From Candidatus Delongbacteria bacterium (GTDB taxonomy: Bacteria; UBA4055): a stretch of DNA of 25,834 bases. Made by a program: the position numbers and the translations under genes. This document shows positions 7,837-15,961 of the stretch, in pieces. Position 1 is the first letter of the stretch, and each line of letters opens with the position of its first letter. Below the pieces are notes generated by a model. The model was not told the origin of the DNA, did not search any database, and saw only the letters and a list, made by a program, of their open reading frames with translations. Location of the stretch: assembly GCA_016937995.1 (NCBI GenBank), contig JAFGVM010000072.1:1-25834 (forward strand), in the 5' to 3' direction.

Positions 7837-9363
7837 TTACAACCGGTATTCTTCCCACAATTTTATCAATGCATCGCTGTTACCAACACTGAACAGGTTC
7901 AGATATTCAGGATCATCATAGATCGTTTCTCCGGAAATGAGTTCAAATCCTACGCTTAAAGAATCCTTCAATTCGTTTATTATGTCCTTTTCAATTTTTT
8001 TCATAAAATGAATATGAAAATACAGACCCATAGGCTGGTAATCCTTCAACCACATTTTCATAAAGGCAGCGAACCATTTTCTCAATGAAAAGATCAATTC
8101 TTCAGCTTTACTGTTTAATTTCAGGCAAGATTCATTATTCCTGTACATCATGTGCAGTTCAACTTTTTTCTGGAGCACAAATGTTTGTTCAACAAATAGC
8201 TTAATGTCCGTTTCAAATTCTGATTTATAATCAATGCTGTCAGAAATTGCTCTCAGGTCTTCTATTTTGTCAATAATTTTGGTCAGTTGATCAGCTGACT
8301 GAGATGCAAATCCCTTGCCTTTGAAAACATATTCATGGAACATATGCTTTGTAACATATTCTGAGTGACCGTTCACGTTCTCAGCATTTAAATAATCCCC
8401 GAAATGTATCTCATCCATAAGGTTGATTATTTCAGACAGCTTGTCCTGGTCATACATTTTACTTTGATTTTTATTTTTGAAGATATTGAATGCAATTTCA
8501 AATAGGTCTTCAGTAAATGTAGCCGGATGGATATGCCCTGCATCTCCCCAGTCAGTTACCATAAAACCCCTTGCTGAAATAAGGTCAGCCCTTTCTTTCA
8601 TCAGTTGAAAATTCTTTATTGCAAAATCATATCTCGGGAAAAAACTTTTCCATGTATTTGTCCCTGGACATACAAGTGTGTTTGCTCCAAGTTCCATATA
8701 TGTTTCAGGCATTTCTGCAAAACCATAGTTCCAGTAGCATAATACAGCATTTTTACCAAGCTTTTCCATTACTTCGGGATTATTTTCAACCATATCACCC
8801 CACAGTATGATATCTCTATTAAAAATTCCGGCTATATCCTTCAATTTCAGGATATGCTCAAGGAATATTTCATCCCTGGTTTTTCCCTGGTCAATAAGAT
8901 ACTTACTCTTACCGGTAGCCATATCATATACCTCATCTCCGCCAATATGTATGTATCCGGACGAGAAAGCTTCTGAAGCAGCTCTATACATGTCTGTTAT
9001 AAGTTCGTAAGTATCACTGCTGATGCTGACAGACCATTTTTTTTCCGACTCACAAATATTGTTATATTCATGATGCTTCAATATGTGGAACATATGACCG
9101 AAAGACTGAATCAGCGGAATTATCTCTATGTTATTTTTCCCGGCATAAATATCAATATCTTTAAATTCTTCAGCCGTATATCCGTCAGCATCACAACCGA
9201 TCTTCGGGTGCTTCGGCATCTTAAATACATGCTCTATGTTAAAGAATATCGTATCATATCCGATCTCAGAAAGATTTTTGACCATCCTTTTCATTCTGGA
9301 CACTGTCGGTACTCTGAACCTTGAAATATCGATCATACAGGCTTTAACATTGGTTTTATTCAT
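7837..9363 (-). CDS. GH20-like beta-N-acetylhexosaminidase, cytoplasmic
   Basis: The protein has 508 aa from this start. A (beta/alpha)8 glycoside hydrolase of family 20 type is indicated by IPLIQSFGHMFHI, by HIGGDEVY (catalytic Asp143-Glu144 pair, His139), and by the Trp-bearing strands DIILWGDM, CYWNYG and TDWGDAGH. Such enzymes release terminal N-acetylhexosamines using the substrate acetamido group. There is no signal peptide, so it would act in the cytosol on imported or recycled amino sugars. The last ~200 residues are helical and not assigned. ATG 9363 was preferred because GGGA lies 8 bases upstream; an in-frame TTG four codons earlier (9375) is the alternative. It follows the spermidine-synthase-like gene by about 57 bases on the same strand, so the two are probably cotranscribed. 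The substrate is unknown. Confidence 0.8.
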   Translation of the reverse strand: MNKTNVKACMIDISRFRVPTVSRMKRMVKNLSEIGYDTIFFNIEHVFKMPKHPKIGCDADGYTAEEFKDIDIYAGKNNIEIIPLIQSFGHMFHILKHHEYNNICESEKKWSVSISSDTYELITDMYRAASEAFSSGYIHIGGDEVYDMATGKSKYLIDQGKTRDEIFLEHILKLKDIAGIFNRDIILWGDMVENNPEVMEKLGKNAVLCYWNYGFAEMPETYMELGANTLVCPGTNTWKSFFPRYDFAIKNFQLMKERADLISARGFMVTDWGDAGHIHPATFTEDLFEIAFNIFKNKNQSKMYDQDKLSEIINLMDEIHFGDYLNAENVNGHSEYVTKHMFHEYVFKGKGFASQSADQLTKIIDKIEDLRAISDSIDYKSEFETDIKLFVEQTFVLQKKVELHMMYRNNESCLKLNSKAEELIFSLRKWFAAFMKMWLKDYQPMGLYFHIHFMKKIEKDIINELKDSLSVGFELISGETIYDDPEYLNLFSVGNSDALIKLWEEYRL

Positions 9364-9420
9364 AACTTTTCCCAATTTAATTAAGTTACGTGAATTAGAA
9401 TTTTGACCTTAAAATGTCTT

Positions 9421-11679
9421 TTACTTGAATATCGGGATACCTTTACTCATGAAAGAATTTGTAAAAGCTTCATTATAATCATTTCTCCAGAGCCTTGCTG
9501 CGTTAATGTTTAATTTATCAATACACGGCTTATTATCTTTGAAAACTATCTCATTACCAGTTAACACGGAATCCATATTGAAATATTCGTTTATGAACAA
9601 TTTCTCTCTGCCCTGATAATTAACCGAGCTATTTGAAAATTTATCAAATATATCATTCGCTGAAGCAATGAAAAGGCTGTTCCGCTGCTGTTCAGTTCCG
9701 GCTGTGAATAATGTTTTCGTTTGAAATCCCGATTCAACTAATGTTTTATACAAAGATCTGCATGGCAAACCATTTTCACCACTGACAAATCCGTTGAAAT
9801 TTATCATGATGAAACCACCCTTATTAAGTAAAGAACCTGTTTTGATGAAGCATTCACTGCTCAGTACATGTGCCGGAGGAGTTTCACCTTTGAAAAGATC
9901 AAAAATAATAAGGTCATATTTTTTATCAGTGGTTTCAATATAATGTCTGGCATCATCAACAACTGTGTTTACTTTGTCTGACAGATCGAAGTAATCTTTT
10001 GCGATCTCCAGCATACGTTCATCTAGTTCGACAGCATCAACTTTATGCTGAAATTGGTTCTCTAGCATATTCGCAATAGTACCTCCCCCCAAACCCAGTA
10101 ACAGAACATTTGATCTTTCAGGAAGAATTCCAGCTGCTGAGGCTATAAATTCTGTGTAATCCCACCTGGATCTGCCATTTTTCAAATTTATAAATGTCTG
10201 ACCCATTCTATTCACAAAAAGAACTCTATACTTTACCGGTCTTATCCTTACGTCAGTAGACCTTTTTGTAATATCAGCAACAAGTATTTGTCCGAGAAGA
10301 CCTTCAGAATAATGACGAACATCAATATCCTTGCTTCGCATAGTATTATTTTTCAGAAATGAAATTCCAAAGAAAAAAGCAATTATGAATATAGCTGAAA
10401 TATGCTTTTTTTGTATTACCAGAAGAATAAATGGTATCGTACCTGCTATAATTCCGATCACAAATGTAGGTGATGATATACCGAAGTTTGGTATTATCCA
10501 GTATCCTGTTAAAATGATACTGAAAATACCACCGACCGAAGATATCGTAAATACATTCCCGGTAGTTTTACCGGATACTTTTATATTCTTTGAATGTATC
10601 CTGATCAATAAAGTCGGGGTCATTCCGATCAATCCCAAAGGTATTATCAGCAGAATACTGGACATAATGATAACCGACATAACGGGTGGTGCATTAACGA
10701 ATAATGATATTAGTATTTCCGCTGTTTTTGGAAGTATCATTATAAAAACAGATGAAACTAAAGTGATCATATAAAGAGTATTCATTCTCGGGTATTTATC
10801 CCCCAGATATCCACCTCCGTAATATGCTATTGCCAATCCTATGAATGTGATCCCGATAACACTTCCCCATACATAAAGCCCTGAACCGAAATAAGGTGAG
10901 ATCATACCTACAACAAGCATTTCGATTGCCATAACAACAGCCCCTTCAATAAAAGCAAACAAATACCAGCTTTTACCTAATGTCCTGTCAAAAGGATCAT
11001 TAAGATCATTCTCCTGTGTTTCAACAGGAACTGATGGATCAGTCTTGACCGGTTGCTCAGCTTTTGGACCGGATAGGGATTTCTTTGAAAAATATTCTAC
11101 CAACGATATCAATGGTAGTGCCAACAGTGCAAAAGATGTGTAATAAGCACTCATCTTCATATCGACAATAGGGATCATGAAAAATCCGAATAAGAATGTT
11201 GAAACTATACCACCGATTGTGGAAGTGAAGTAAACTAAACCTGCTGTTTTACCCAGAGTTTTTATGTCAACGGACAAGAGAGCAACGACCAGAGGACCAA
11301 CTATTCCGAAACAAATAAGTGGTGGAGTTATTAAAAAGAAACTTGTGATCAATATACCTGAATGTAAATTCATCTCTCTAGTAATTTGTATAAGAGTTTT
11401 TGCTGTATGGGGCAGCATAAAGGTCAAAAATGCTGAAATAGATATGATGATGAACAATAATTTTATCGAAGGAATTTTTTCAGAAAGTATTCCGCCAAAA
11501 AAATAACCCAGAGTCAGACTGAAAACTGTTGTCGCAAAAACAGCAGTCCACACATACAACGAATTTCCATAAAACGGTGCGAGCAATTTAGCCCCTAATA
11601 ATTCAACGGCCATTAATGATCCGCCTTCTATCAGCAGCACAAGAAATAAAAACCAATTTCTTTTAAGGTGACCTTTCAT
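9421..11679 (-). CDS. Multi-pass membrane protein fused to a spermidine-synthase-like methyltransferase-fold domain
   Basis: The protein has 752 aa. Residues 9-200 and 234-430 are two copies of a six- or seven-helix membrane module. Compare LLIEGGSLMAVELLGAKLLAPFYGNSLYVW with FIEGAVVMAIEMLVVGMISPYFGSGLYVW, each followed by a YFFGG/YYGGG...D/EK.P segment. A charged linker (200-233) separates them. Residues ~455-650 form a Rossmann domain with spermidine-synthase motifs: LGLGGGT (528-534), VELD (550-553), DDAR (575-578) and D594 in DLFKGETPP. Proteins of this class are annotated as fused MFS/spermidine synthases. True aminopropyltransferase activity is unproven for them, and several residues of the canonical site cannot be matched by eye. 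It heads a likely two-gene operon with the GH20-like gene and is divergent from purC. Confidence 0.83.
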   Translation of the reverse strand: MKGHLKRNWFLFLVLLIEGGSLMAVELLGAKLLAPFYGNSLYVWTAVFATTVFSLTLGYFFGGILSEKIPSIKLLFIIISISAFLTFMLPHTAKTLIQITREMNLHSGILITSFFLITPPLICFGIVGPLVVALLSVDIKTLGKTAGLVYFTSTIGGIVSTFLFGFFMIPIVDMKMSAYYTSFALLALPLISLVEYFSKKSLSGPKAEQPVKTDPSVPVETQENDLNDPFDRTLGKSWYLFAFIEGAVVMAIEMLVVGMISPYFGSGLYVWGSVIGITFIGLAIAYYGGGYLGDKYPRMNTLYMITLVSSVFIMILPKTAEILISLFVNAPPVMSVIIMSSILLIIPLGLIGMTPTLLIRIHSKNIKVSGKTTGNVFTISSVGGIFSIILTGYWIIPNFGISSPTFVIGIIAGTIPFILLVIQKKHISAIFIIAFFFGISFLKNNTMRSKDIDVRHYSEGLLGQILVADITKRSTDVRIRPVKYRVLFVNRMGQTFINLKNGRSRWDYTEFIASAAGILPERSNVLLLGLGGGTIANMLENQFQHKVDAVELDERMLEIAKDYFDLSDKVNTVVDDARHYIETTDKKYDLIIFDLFKGETPPAHVLSSECFIKTGSLLNKGGFIMINFNGFVSGENGLPCRSLYKTLVESGFQTKTLFTAGTEQQRNSLFIASANDIFDKFSNSSVNYQGREKLFINEYFNMDSVLTGNEIVFKDNKPCIDKLNINAARLWRNDYNEAFTNSFMSKGIPIFK

Positions 11680-11762
11680 TTCATTCCCACATTAGTTGAG
11701 TTAATATAATTTACGTTTTAATCTTTTAATTGTCCATCAGTAGTTAAAAAATAATTGTTCTA

Positions 11763-11791
11763 TTGATTTGGTTGCCCTTATACTTTATATT
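11763..11791 (+). promoter_or_regulatory. Sigma-70 type promoter of purC
   Basis: TTGATT (11763-11768), 17-base spacer, TATATT (11786-11791). It starts transcription near 11798, 39 bases before the purC ATG. Its position rules out the longer in-frame reading that would start purC at 11768. Confidence 0.55.
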
Positions 11792-11836
11792 TCTTTTTCT
11801 AAAAGAATAGAACAAAGAAAACTAAAGGAGAAAATT

Positions 11837-12730
11837 ATGGCAAAAGTGGTTCATGAAGCTAACATTAAAGAACTTGAACTTTTTAATAAAGGCAAAGTAC
11901 GTGAAATATATTCATTTCAGAATGATAAGTTATTGATCGTAACATCTGACAGAATAAGCGCTTTTGACGTTATAATGGGTCAGGGAATTCCTGAAAAGGG
12001 AAAAGTTTTAACTAAAATTGCAAATTTCTGGTTCAAAAAATTTGAAAGTATCATTAAGAACCATATAATTTCCACAGACCCTGTTAATGATTTTCCGGAA
12101 TTAAAACCATTTGAAAACGTTATTGAAGGAAGATCTATAGTCGTTCATAAATGTCAGCCTTTACCTATAGAGGCTATCGTTAGAGGTTATCTGGCCGGTT
12201 CTGGACTGAAAGAATATGAAAAGTATGGAACAGTATGTGGAATCAGTCTGCCGGAAGGACTTGTAAATTCATCAAAATTACCCGAACCTATTTTTACTCC
12301 GTCAACTAAAGCTGAGCAGGGATTTCACGATGAAAATATTTCATTTGAAAAAATGAAGGAGATAATTGATCCTGAACTCGCTGAGAAAGTTAAAAATGTC
12401 AGTCTGGAGCTATATAAAGCCGGTAATGAATATGCTGCAACCAAAGGTATAATAATAGCTGACACAAAATTCGAATTCGGTCTTCTTAACGGTGAGCTTA
12501 TACTTATAGATGAAGTGTTAACACCTGATTCTTCAAGATTTTGGCCTGCTGATGAATATGCAGAAGGAAAAAATCAGAAAAGTTTTGACAAGCAGTATCT
12601 CAGAGATTACCTACAGGGATTGGTTGACGAAGGAAAATGGAACAAGTCCGCTCCTGCACCTGAGCTTCCTGATGAGGTCACAGAAACAACTTCAAAAAAA
12701 TATAACGAAGTTTTAAACAGGCTTTTGTAA
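11837..12730 (+). CDS. purC: SAICAR synthetase (phosphoribosylaminoimidazole-succinocarboxamide synthase)
   Basis: The protein has 297 aa. It joins CAIR with aspartate using ATP to give SAICAR in de novo purine synthesis, in the cytosol. Motifs: GKVREIY near the N-terminus, [35 protein letters not shown] and [15 protein letters not shown], all characteristic of PurC. The length fits the longer (about 290-300 aa) type rather than the ~235 aa E. coli type. ATG 11837 is preceded by AAGGAG at 7 bases; an upstream in-frame start at 11768 would overlap the promoter and lacks an SD. The STAS-domain gene begins 3 bases after its stop. No other purine genes are in the window. Confidence 0.95.
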   Translation: MAKVVHEANIKELELFNKGKVREIYSFQNDKLLIVTSDRISAFDVIMGQGIPEKGKVLTKIANFWFKKFESIIKNHIISTDPVNDFPELKPFENVIEGRSIVVHKCQPLPIEAIVRGYLAGSGLKEYEKYGTVCGISLPEGLVNSSKLPEPIFTPSTKAEQGFHDENISFEKMKEIIDPELAEKVKNVSLELYKAGNEYAATKGIIIADTKFEFGLLNGELILIDEVLTPDSSRFWPADEYAEGKNQKSFDKQYLRDYLQGLVDEGKWNKSAPAPELPDEVTETTSKKYNEVLNRLL

Positions 12731-12733
12731 ACA

Positions 12734-13048
12734 ATGAAAATTTTAAACGAAAAAAAATATACTGTATTGATCCCTTCAAAAGATCTTTTGGGAGAAGATG
12801 GTAAAAATTTTATACTTGAATGTGATATCGAGATCGCGAAGCACAATTCCGAGGTTTACGTATTTGATTTTAAGTCAGTTGATCAGGCAGATTCTTCAGT
12901 ACTTGCTTTTCTTGTTTCAACATTTTGCAGTCCAAAGAACAGCTACTACTGCATAAATGTTAACCCCTCACTTCTTGATATCTTTCAAATGATGCAACTT
13001 CTTCAGTGTATGAAACTACTGGATAAGCTGGAGGATCTAAAAATTTAA
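12734..13048 (+). CDS. STAS-domain protein (anti-sigma factor antagonist-like)
   Basis: The protein has 104 aa, the size of a single STAS domain. The central strand-loop VYVFDFKSVDQADSSVLAFLV matches the STAS core in which an Asp-Ser pair (D53-S54-S55) starts the helix. In SpoIIAA the equivalent serine is phosphorylated by a partner anti-sigma kinase. The C-terminal part (INVNPSLLDIFQMMQLLQCMKLLD) fits the last strand and helix. It starts 3 bases after the purC stop, so it is probably translationally linked to purC, and it is closed by a terminator directly after its stop. No partner kinase or sigma factor is in the window, so its role is open; a lipid/ABC (MlaB-like) STAS role is an alternative. 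Confidence 0.72.
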   Translation: MKILNEKKYTVLIPSKDLLGEDGKNFILECDIEIAKHNSEVYVFDFKSVDQADSSVLAFLVSTFCSPKNSYYCINVNPSLLDIFQMMQLLQCMKLLDKLEDLKI

Positions 13049-13071
13049 AGGCCGGTTCTCCGGCTTTTTTT
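13048..13071 (+). terminator. Intrinsic terminator of purC-STAS operon
   Basis: GCCGG (13051-13055) / CCGGC (13060-13064) around a TTCT loop. The stem is extended by A-T/G-T pairs and followed by seven T (13065-13071). It overlaps the end of the STAS stop codon. Confidence 0.88.
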
Positions 13072-13095
13072 ATAATTTGCTCTTAATAAATTAAC

Positions 13096-13124
13096 TTGAC
13101 ATTGATTTATAGCAATAATAATTT
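13096..13124 (+). promoter_or_regulatory. Sigma-70 type promoter of the saccharopine-pathway operon
   Basis: TTGACA (13096-13101), 17-base spacer, TAATTT (13119-13124), 33 bases before the ATG at 13158. The -35 is perfect, and spacing and -10 are identical to the GLUG promoter at 2960-2988. Confidence 0.6.
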
Positions 13125-13157
13125 TCAACCTTCATCAATTGTAATTTAGGAGATCAT

Positions 13158-14462
13158 ATGAAAAAGATAGGTATTAGATATGAAGATAGATTCACAGCAG
13201 AGAGAAGAGTTCCTCTTATTCCTGATCATGTAAAACAATTAAAAGAACAATTTGGCATAGAATTTAATGTGGAACCTTCTGAAAAAAGGATATTTAAGGA
13301 TGAAGAGTATCTTCAGGCAGGAGCTCAACTGACAGGAGATTTCAGAGATTGTGAAGTTATCATAGGTGTCAAAGAGATTGTGGAAAAATGGTTTGAGAAC
13401 GAGAAAACCTATATTTTCTTTTCACACACAATTAAGGGACAGTCATACAACATGGGTATCCTGAAAAAAATGATCGAAAAAAAAGTTAATCTGATAGATT
13501 ATGAAAAGATCACTGATGAAAACGGGAAAAGATTAATATTCTTCGGTAAATTTGCAGGTCTTGCTGGTATGATCGATTCTATCTGGGCCTTGGGTTTAAG
13601 ACTGAAACATCTGGGAATTGACAATCCTTTTACAAGATTAAATCAATGTTACACCTATAATTCTTTGGATGAGGCAAAAGCGGTCGTGAGAGAGATCGGT
13701 GAAGACATCAGAAAGAACGGTCTGCCTAAAGAACTTTCCCCTTTCGTAACTGGGTTCACCGGTTATGGAAATGTTTCCATAGGTGCCCAGGAGATATACG
13801 ATCTTCTTCCTGTGAAAGAAATTACTCCGGCTGAGCTTCTTGAACTGGAAAGTAAAACTGATCTTCCACAAAACCTTCTGTATAAAGTCGTATTCAAAGA
13901 AGAACATTTGTCAGTTCATAAAGACGGAAAAGCTTTTGATTTACAGCATTATTATCACAACCCTTCTGAATACGAAAGCGACTTTGAGCAATATATTCCT
14001 AAGATGACAGTACTGATGAACTGTATGTACTGGACAGCAGATTATCCGATGATAGTTACAAAGGATTATCTGGAAAAGAACTACAATAAGGATCATAAAC
14101 TTAAGGTCATCGGTGATATTACCTGCGATGTTAACGGTTCTATTGAATGTACTGAAAAGGGTGCTCTGGTTGAAAACCCTATCTTTGTTTATGATACTGA
14201 CAGCAGGACGATAAAAGACGGTCATACCGGTGAAGGGATACAAATGATGACAGTGGATATTCTTCCTAGCGAATTACCGAGAGAATCATCAGAGTTCTTC
14301 AGTCATGCATTGCTTCCGTTCATACCTGAGATAGCTAAAGCTGATTATAATGTTCCTTTTGATGAACTTGAGATCCCGGGACCGATCAAGAGAGCTATGA
14401 TACTTCACAAAGGAAATTTCACACCGGATTTTGAGTATATGAAAAAATTTATCAATAAATAA
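13158..14462 (+). CDS. Lysine-ketoglutarate reductase (saccharopine-forming), LKR half of AASS type
   Basis: The protein has 434 aa. It would condense L-lysine and 2-oxoglutarate with NAD(P)H to saccharopine. The N-terminus KKIGIRYEDRFTAERRVPL is the AlaDH/PNT-N-like domain start (about 1-140). GYGNVSIGAQEIYDLLP (202-218) is the nucleotide-binding segment of the LKR half of animal and plant aminoadipic semialdehyde synthase. Further matches to that half are LMNCMYWTADYP (286-297), GDITCDVNGSIE (319-330) and ILPSELPRESSEFF (368-381). SD AGGAG precedes the ATG by 6 bases. The saccharopine dehydrogenase gene starts 20 bases downstream. It is not a classical alanine dehydrogenase: the C-terminal half has AASS-like sequence. 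Coenzyme preference cannot be read from sequence by eye. Confidence 0.87.
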   Translation: MKKIGIRYEDRFTAERRVPLIPDHVKQLKEQFGIEFNVEPSEKRIFKDEEYLQAGAQLTGDFRDCEVIIGVKEIVEKWFENEKTYIFFSHTIKGQSYNMGILKKMIEKKVNLIDYEKITDENGKRLIFFGKFAGLAGMIDSIWALGLRLKHLGIDNPFTRLNQCYTYNSLDEAKAVVREIGEDIRKNGLPKELSPFVTGFTGYGNVSIGAQEIYDLLPVKEITPAELLELESKTDLPQNLLYKVVFKEEHLSVHKDGKAFDLQHYYHNPSEYESDFEQYIPKMTVLMNCMYWTADYPMIVTKDYLEKNYNKDHKLKVIGDITCDVNGSIECTEKGALVENPIFVYDTDSRTIKDGHTGEGIQMMTVDILPSELPRESSEFFSHALLPFIPEIAKADYNVPFDELEIPGPIKRAMILHKGNFTPDFEYMKKFINK

Positions 14463-14482
14463 TTAATCAAAGAGCGTGTACT

Positions 14483-15823
14483 ATGAAAAAAGTACTGATA
14501 CTTGGTGCCGGAATGGTATCAAAACCAATGTTTGAATATCTTCTAAGTAATAATATTCAGATAACCGCAGCCTCAAACACTCCTGAGAACAGTGAAAAAG
14601 TGATCAAGGATGATCCTCTGGGCAAAAGTGTCTTTCTTGACTTCAATAAAGACAAAGAGCTTTTGAACGATCTGATCTCGCAACATGATCTTACTGTAAG
14701 TCTTTTACCTTATGCTTTTCACGTTGAAGTTGCAAAACTTTGTATCAGGCATAAAAAAAACATGGTAACAACTTCCTACGTGAAACCGGAGATGTTCGAC
14801 CTTGATACTCAGGCGAAAGAAGCAGGTATTATAATTTTGAATGAACTGGGTCTTGATCCTGGTATTGATCATATGTCTGCAATGAGAATTATCCACAACA
14901 TCCATGATAAAGGTGGAAATGTTGAGGAATTCTATTCATTCTGTGGTGCTTTAGTCGCTCCTGAAGTATTAAATAACCCGTTCCATTATAATTTTACATG
15001 GGCACCAAAAGGTGTTGTAATGGCAGGGAATAACGATGGAAATATACTTCATCACGGAAAGGAGAAATATATTCCGACAAAAGATCTGTTTAAAAATCCT
15101 ATTTCAATAGATTTCCCGACTTTGGGAGCACTTGAAGTTTACCCTAACAGGGATTCTGTTCCTTATATAAAACTTTACGGTATTCCTGAAACACAAACTA
15201 TTTATAGAGGAACATTTAGATACAGCAGATGGTGTGAGAATATTGATGCTATGAAAGCATGTGATCTTTTAAGTTATGATAAGATAAACCTTGAAAATAA
15301 AAGTTATGCTGATATGATCGCTTCACTGATAGGGTCTCCTGATTCTGAAAATATTCGTTCAAAAGTTGCAGAACATTTGAATATTAAACCTAATAATCAG
15401 ATCTTGGATGCTTTGGAGTGGCTTGGTCTTTTCAGTAATGAATCTATTGGAAGAACGGAAGACTCTCCATTTGAAGTTGTTTCTGACCTTATGATAGATA
15501 AGATGATGGTTCACGGTGATGAGAGGGACATGGTGGTTATGCAGCATACTTTCCTTGCATCTTATGCTGACGGAACAAAAGAAGTTATTAAATCAAGAAT
15601 GCTTGATTTCGGTATTGTAGGTGAAAATACTTCTATTGCCAGAACCGTTGCACTACCTGCTGCGGTTGGAGTTAAAATGATCCTTGAAGGTGAGATACAT
15701 GTAAAGGGTGTTCATATTCCTGTTATCCCTGAGATATACAATCCTATACTTGACGCTCTTGAAGAGATGGATATAAAAATGGTTGAGGAATACGGACTAC
15801 CTGAATCTGAGAATATACAATAA
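14483..15823 (+). CDS. Saccharopine dehydrogenase (glutamate-forming), LYS9/AASS type
   Basis: The protein has 446 aa. It would oxidise saccharopine to glutamate and 2-aminoadipate 6-semialdehyde, completing the conversion begun by the upstream gene. The Rossmann start VLILGAGMVSKP (4-15) is typical. TTSYVKPEMFDLDTQAKEAG, NELGLDPGIDHMSA (120-133), YSFCGALVAPEVLNNP and FTWAPKGVV match the catalytic core of yeast LYS9 and the SDH half of AASS. The SD is weak (AGAG), suggesting coupling to the preceding gene. A strong terminator follows at 15861. Whether the pair runs toward lysine breakdown (AASS-like) or reversed biosynthesis is not fixed by sequence; having the LKR partner in the same operon favours breakdown. 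The next-step semialdehyde dehydrogenase is not in the window. Confidence 0.9.
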   Translation: MKKVLILGAGMVSKPMFEYLLSNNIQITAASNTPENSEKVIKDDPLGKSVFLDFNKDKELLNDLISQHDLTVSLLPYAFHVEVAKLCIRHKKNMVTTSYVKPEMFDLDTQAKEAGIIILNELGLDPGIDHMSAMRIIHNIHDKGGNVEEFYSFCGALVAPEVLNNPFHYNFTWAPKGVVMAGNNDGNILHHGKEKYIPTKDLFKNPISIDFPTLGALEVYPNRDSVPYIKLYGIPETQTIYRGTFRYSRWCENIDAMKACDLLSYDKINLENKSYADMIASLIGSPDSENIRSKVAEHLNIKPNNQILDALEWLGLFSNESIGRTEDSPFEVVSDLMIDKMMVHGDERDMVVMQHTFLASYADGTKEVIKSRMLDFGIVGENTSIARTVALPAAVGVKMILEGEIHVKGVHIPVIPEIYNPILDALEEMDIKMVEEYGLPESENIQ

Positions 15824-15860
15824 GAACCACATTGATTTCGAGATATAGACTTCCGACTGT

Positions 15861-15889
15861 AAAGGGTGAAATAATTTTCACCCTTTTTT
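15861..15889 (+). terminator. Intrinsic terminator of the saccharopine operon
   Basis: An 11-bp stem AAAGGGTGAAA (15861-15871) / TTTCACCCTTT (15876-15886) with loop TAAT, and six T (15884-15889). It is 38 bases after the stop at 15823. It may also slow minus-strand transcripts leaving the DUF3943 gene, but the U-tract is poor in that direction. Confidence 0.88.
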
Positions 15890-15961
15890 CATGTTTTCCT
15901 TTTTTAAGCGCTTCTATTCAGAAGTAAAACCCATTTCTTCCAATTTCTCTTTGTCAACTTA

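Noticed and set aside
10331-10774. 147-codon plus-strand open frame
   Set aside because: Lies antisense to the well-supported spermidine-synthase-like gene, has no SD and its product has no recognisable features.
11768-11836. Longer purC start giving 23 extra residues
   Set aside because: Contains the -10 region of the promoter, has no SD, and family members start near the downstream ATG with a good SD.
13638-14243. Two minus-strand open frames (89 and 100 codons)
   Set aside because: Antisense to the lysine-ketoglutarate reductase gene, no SD, low-complexity hydrophobic products.
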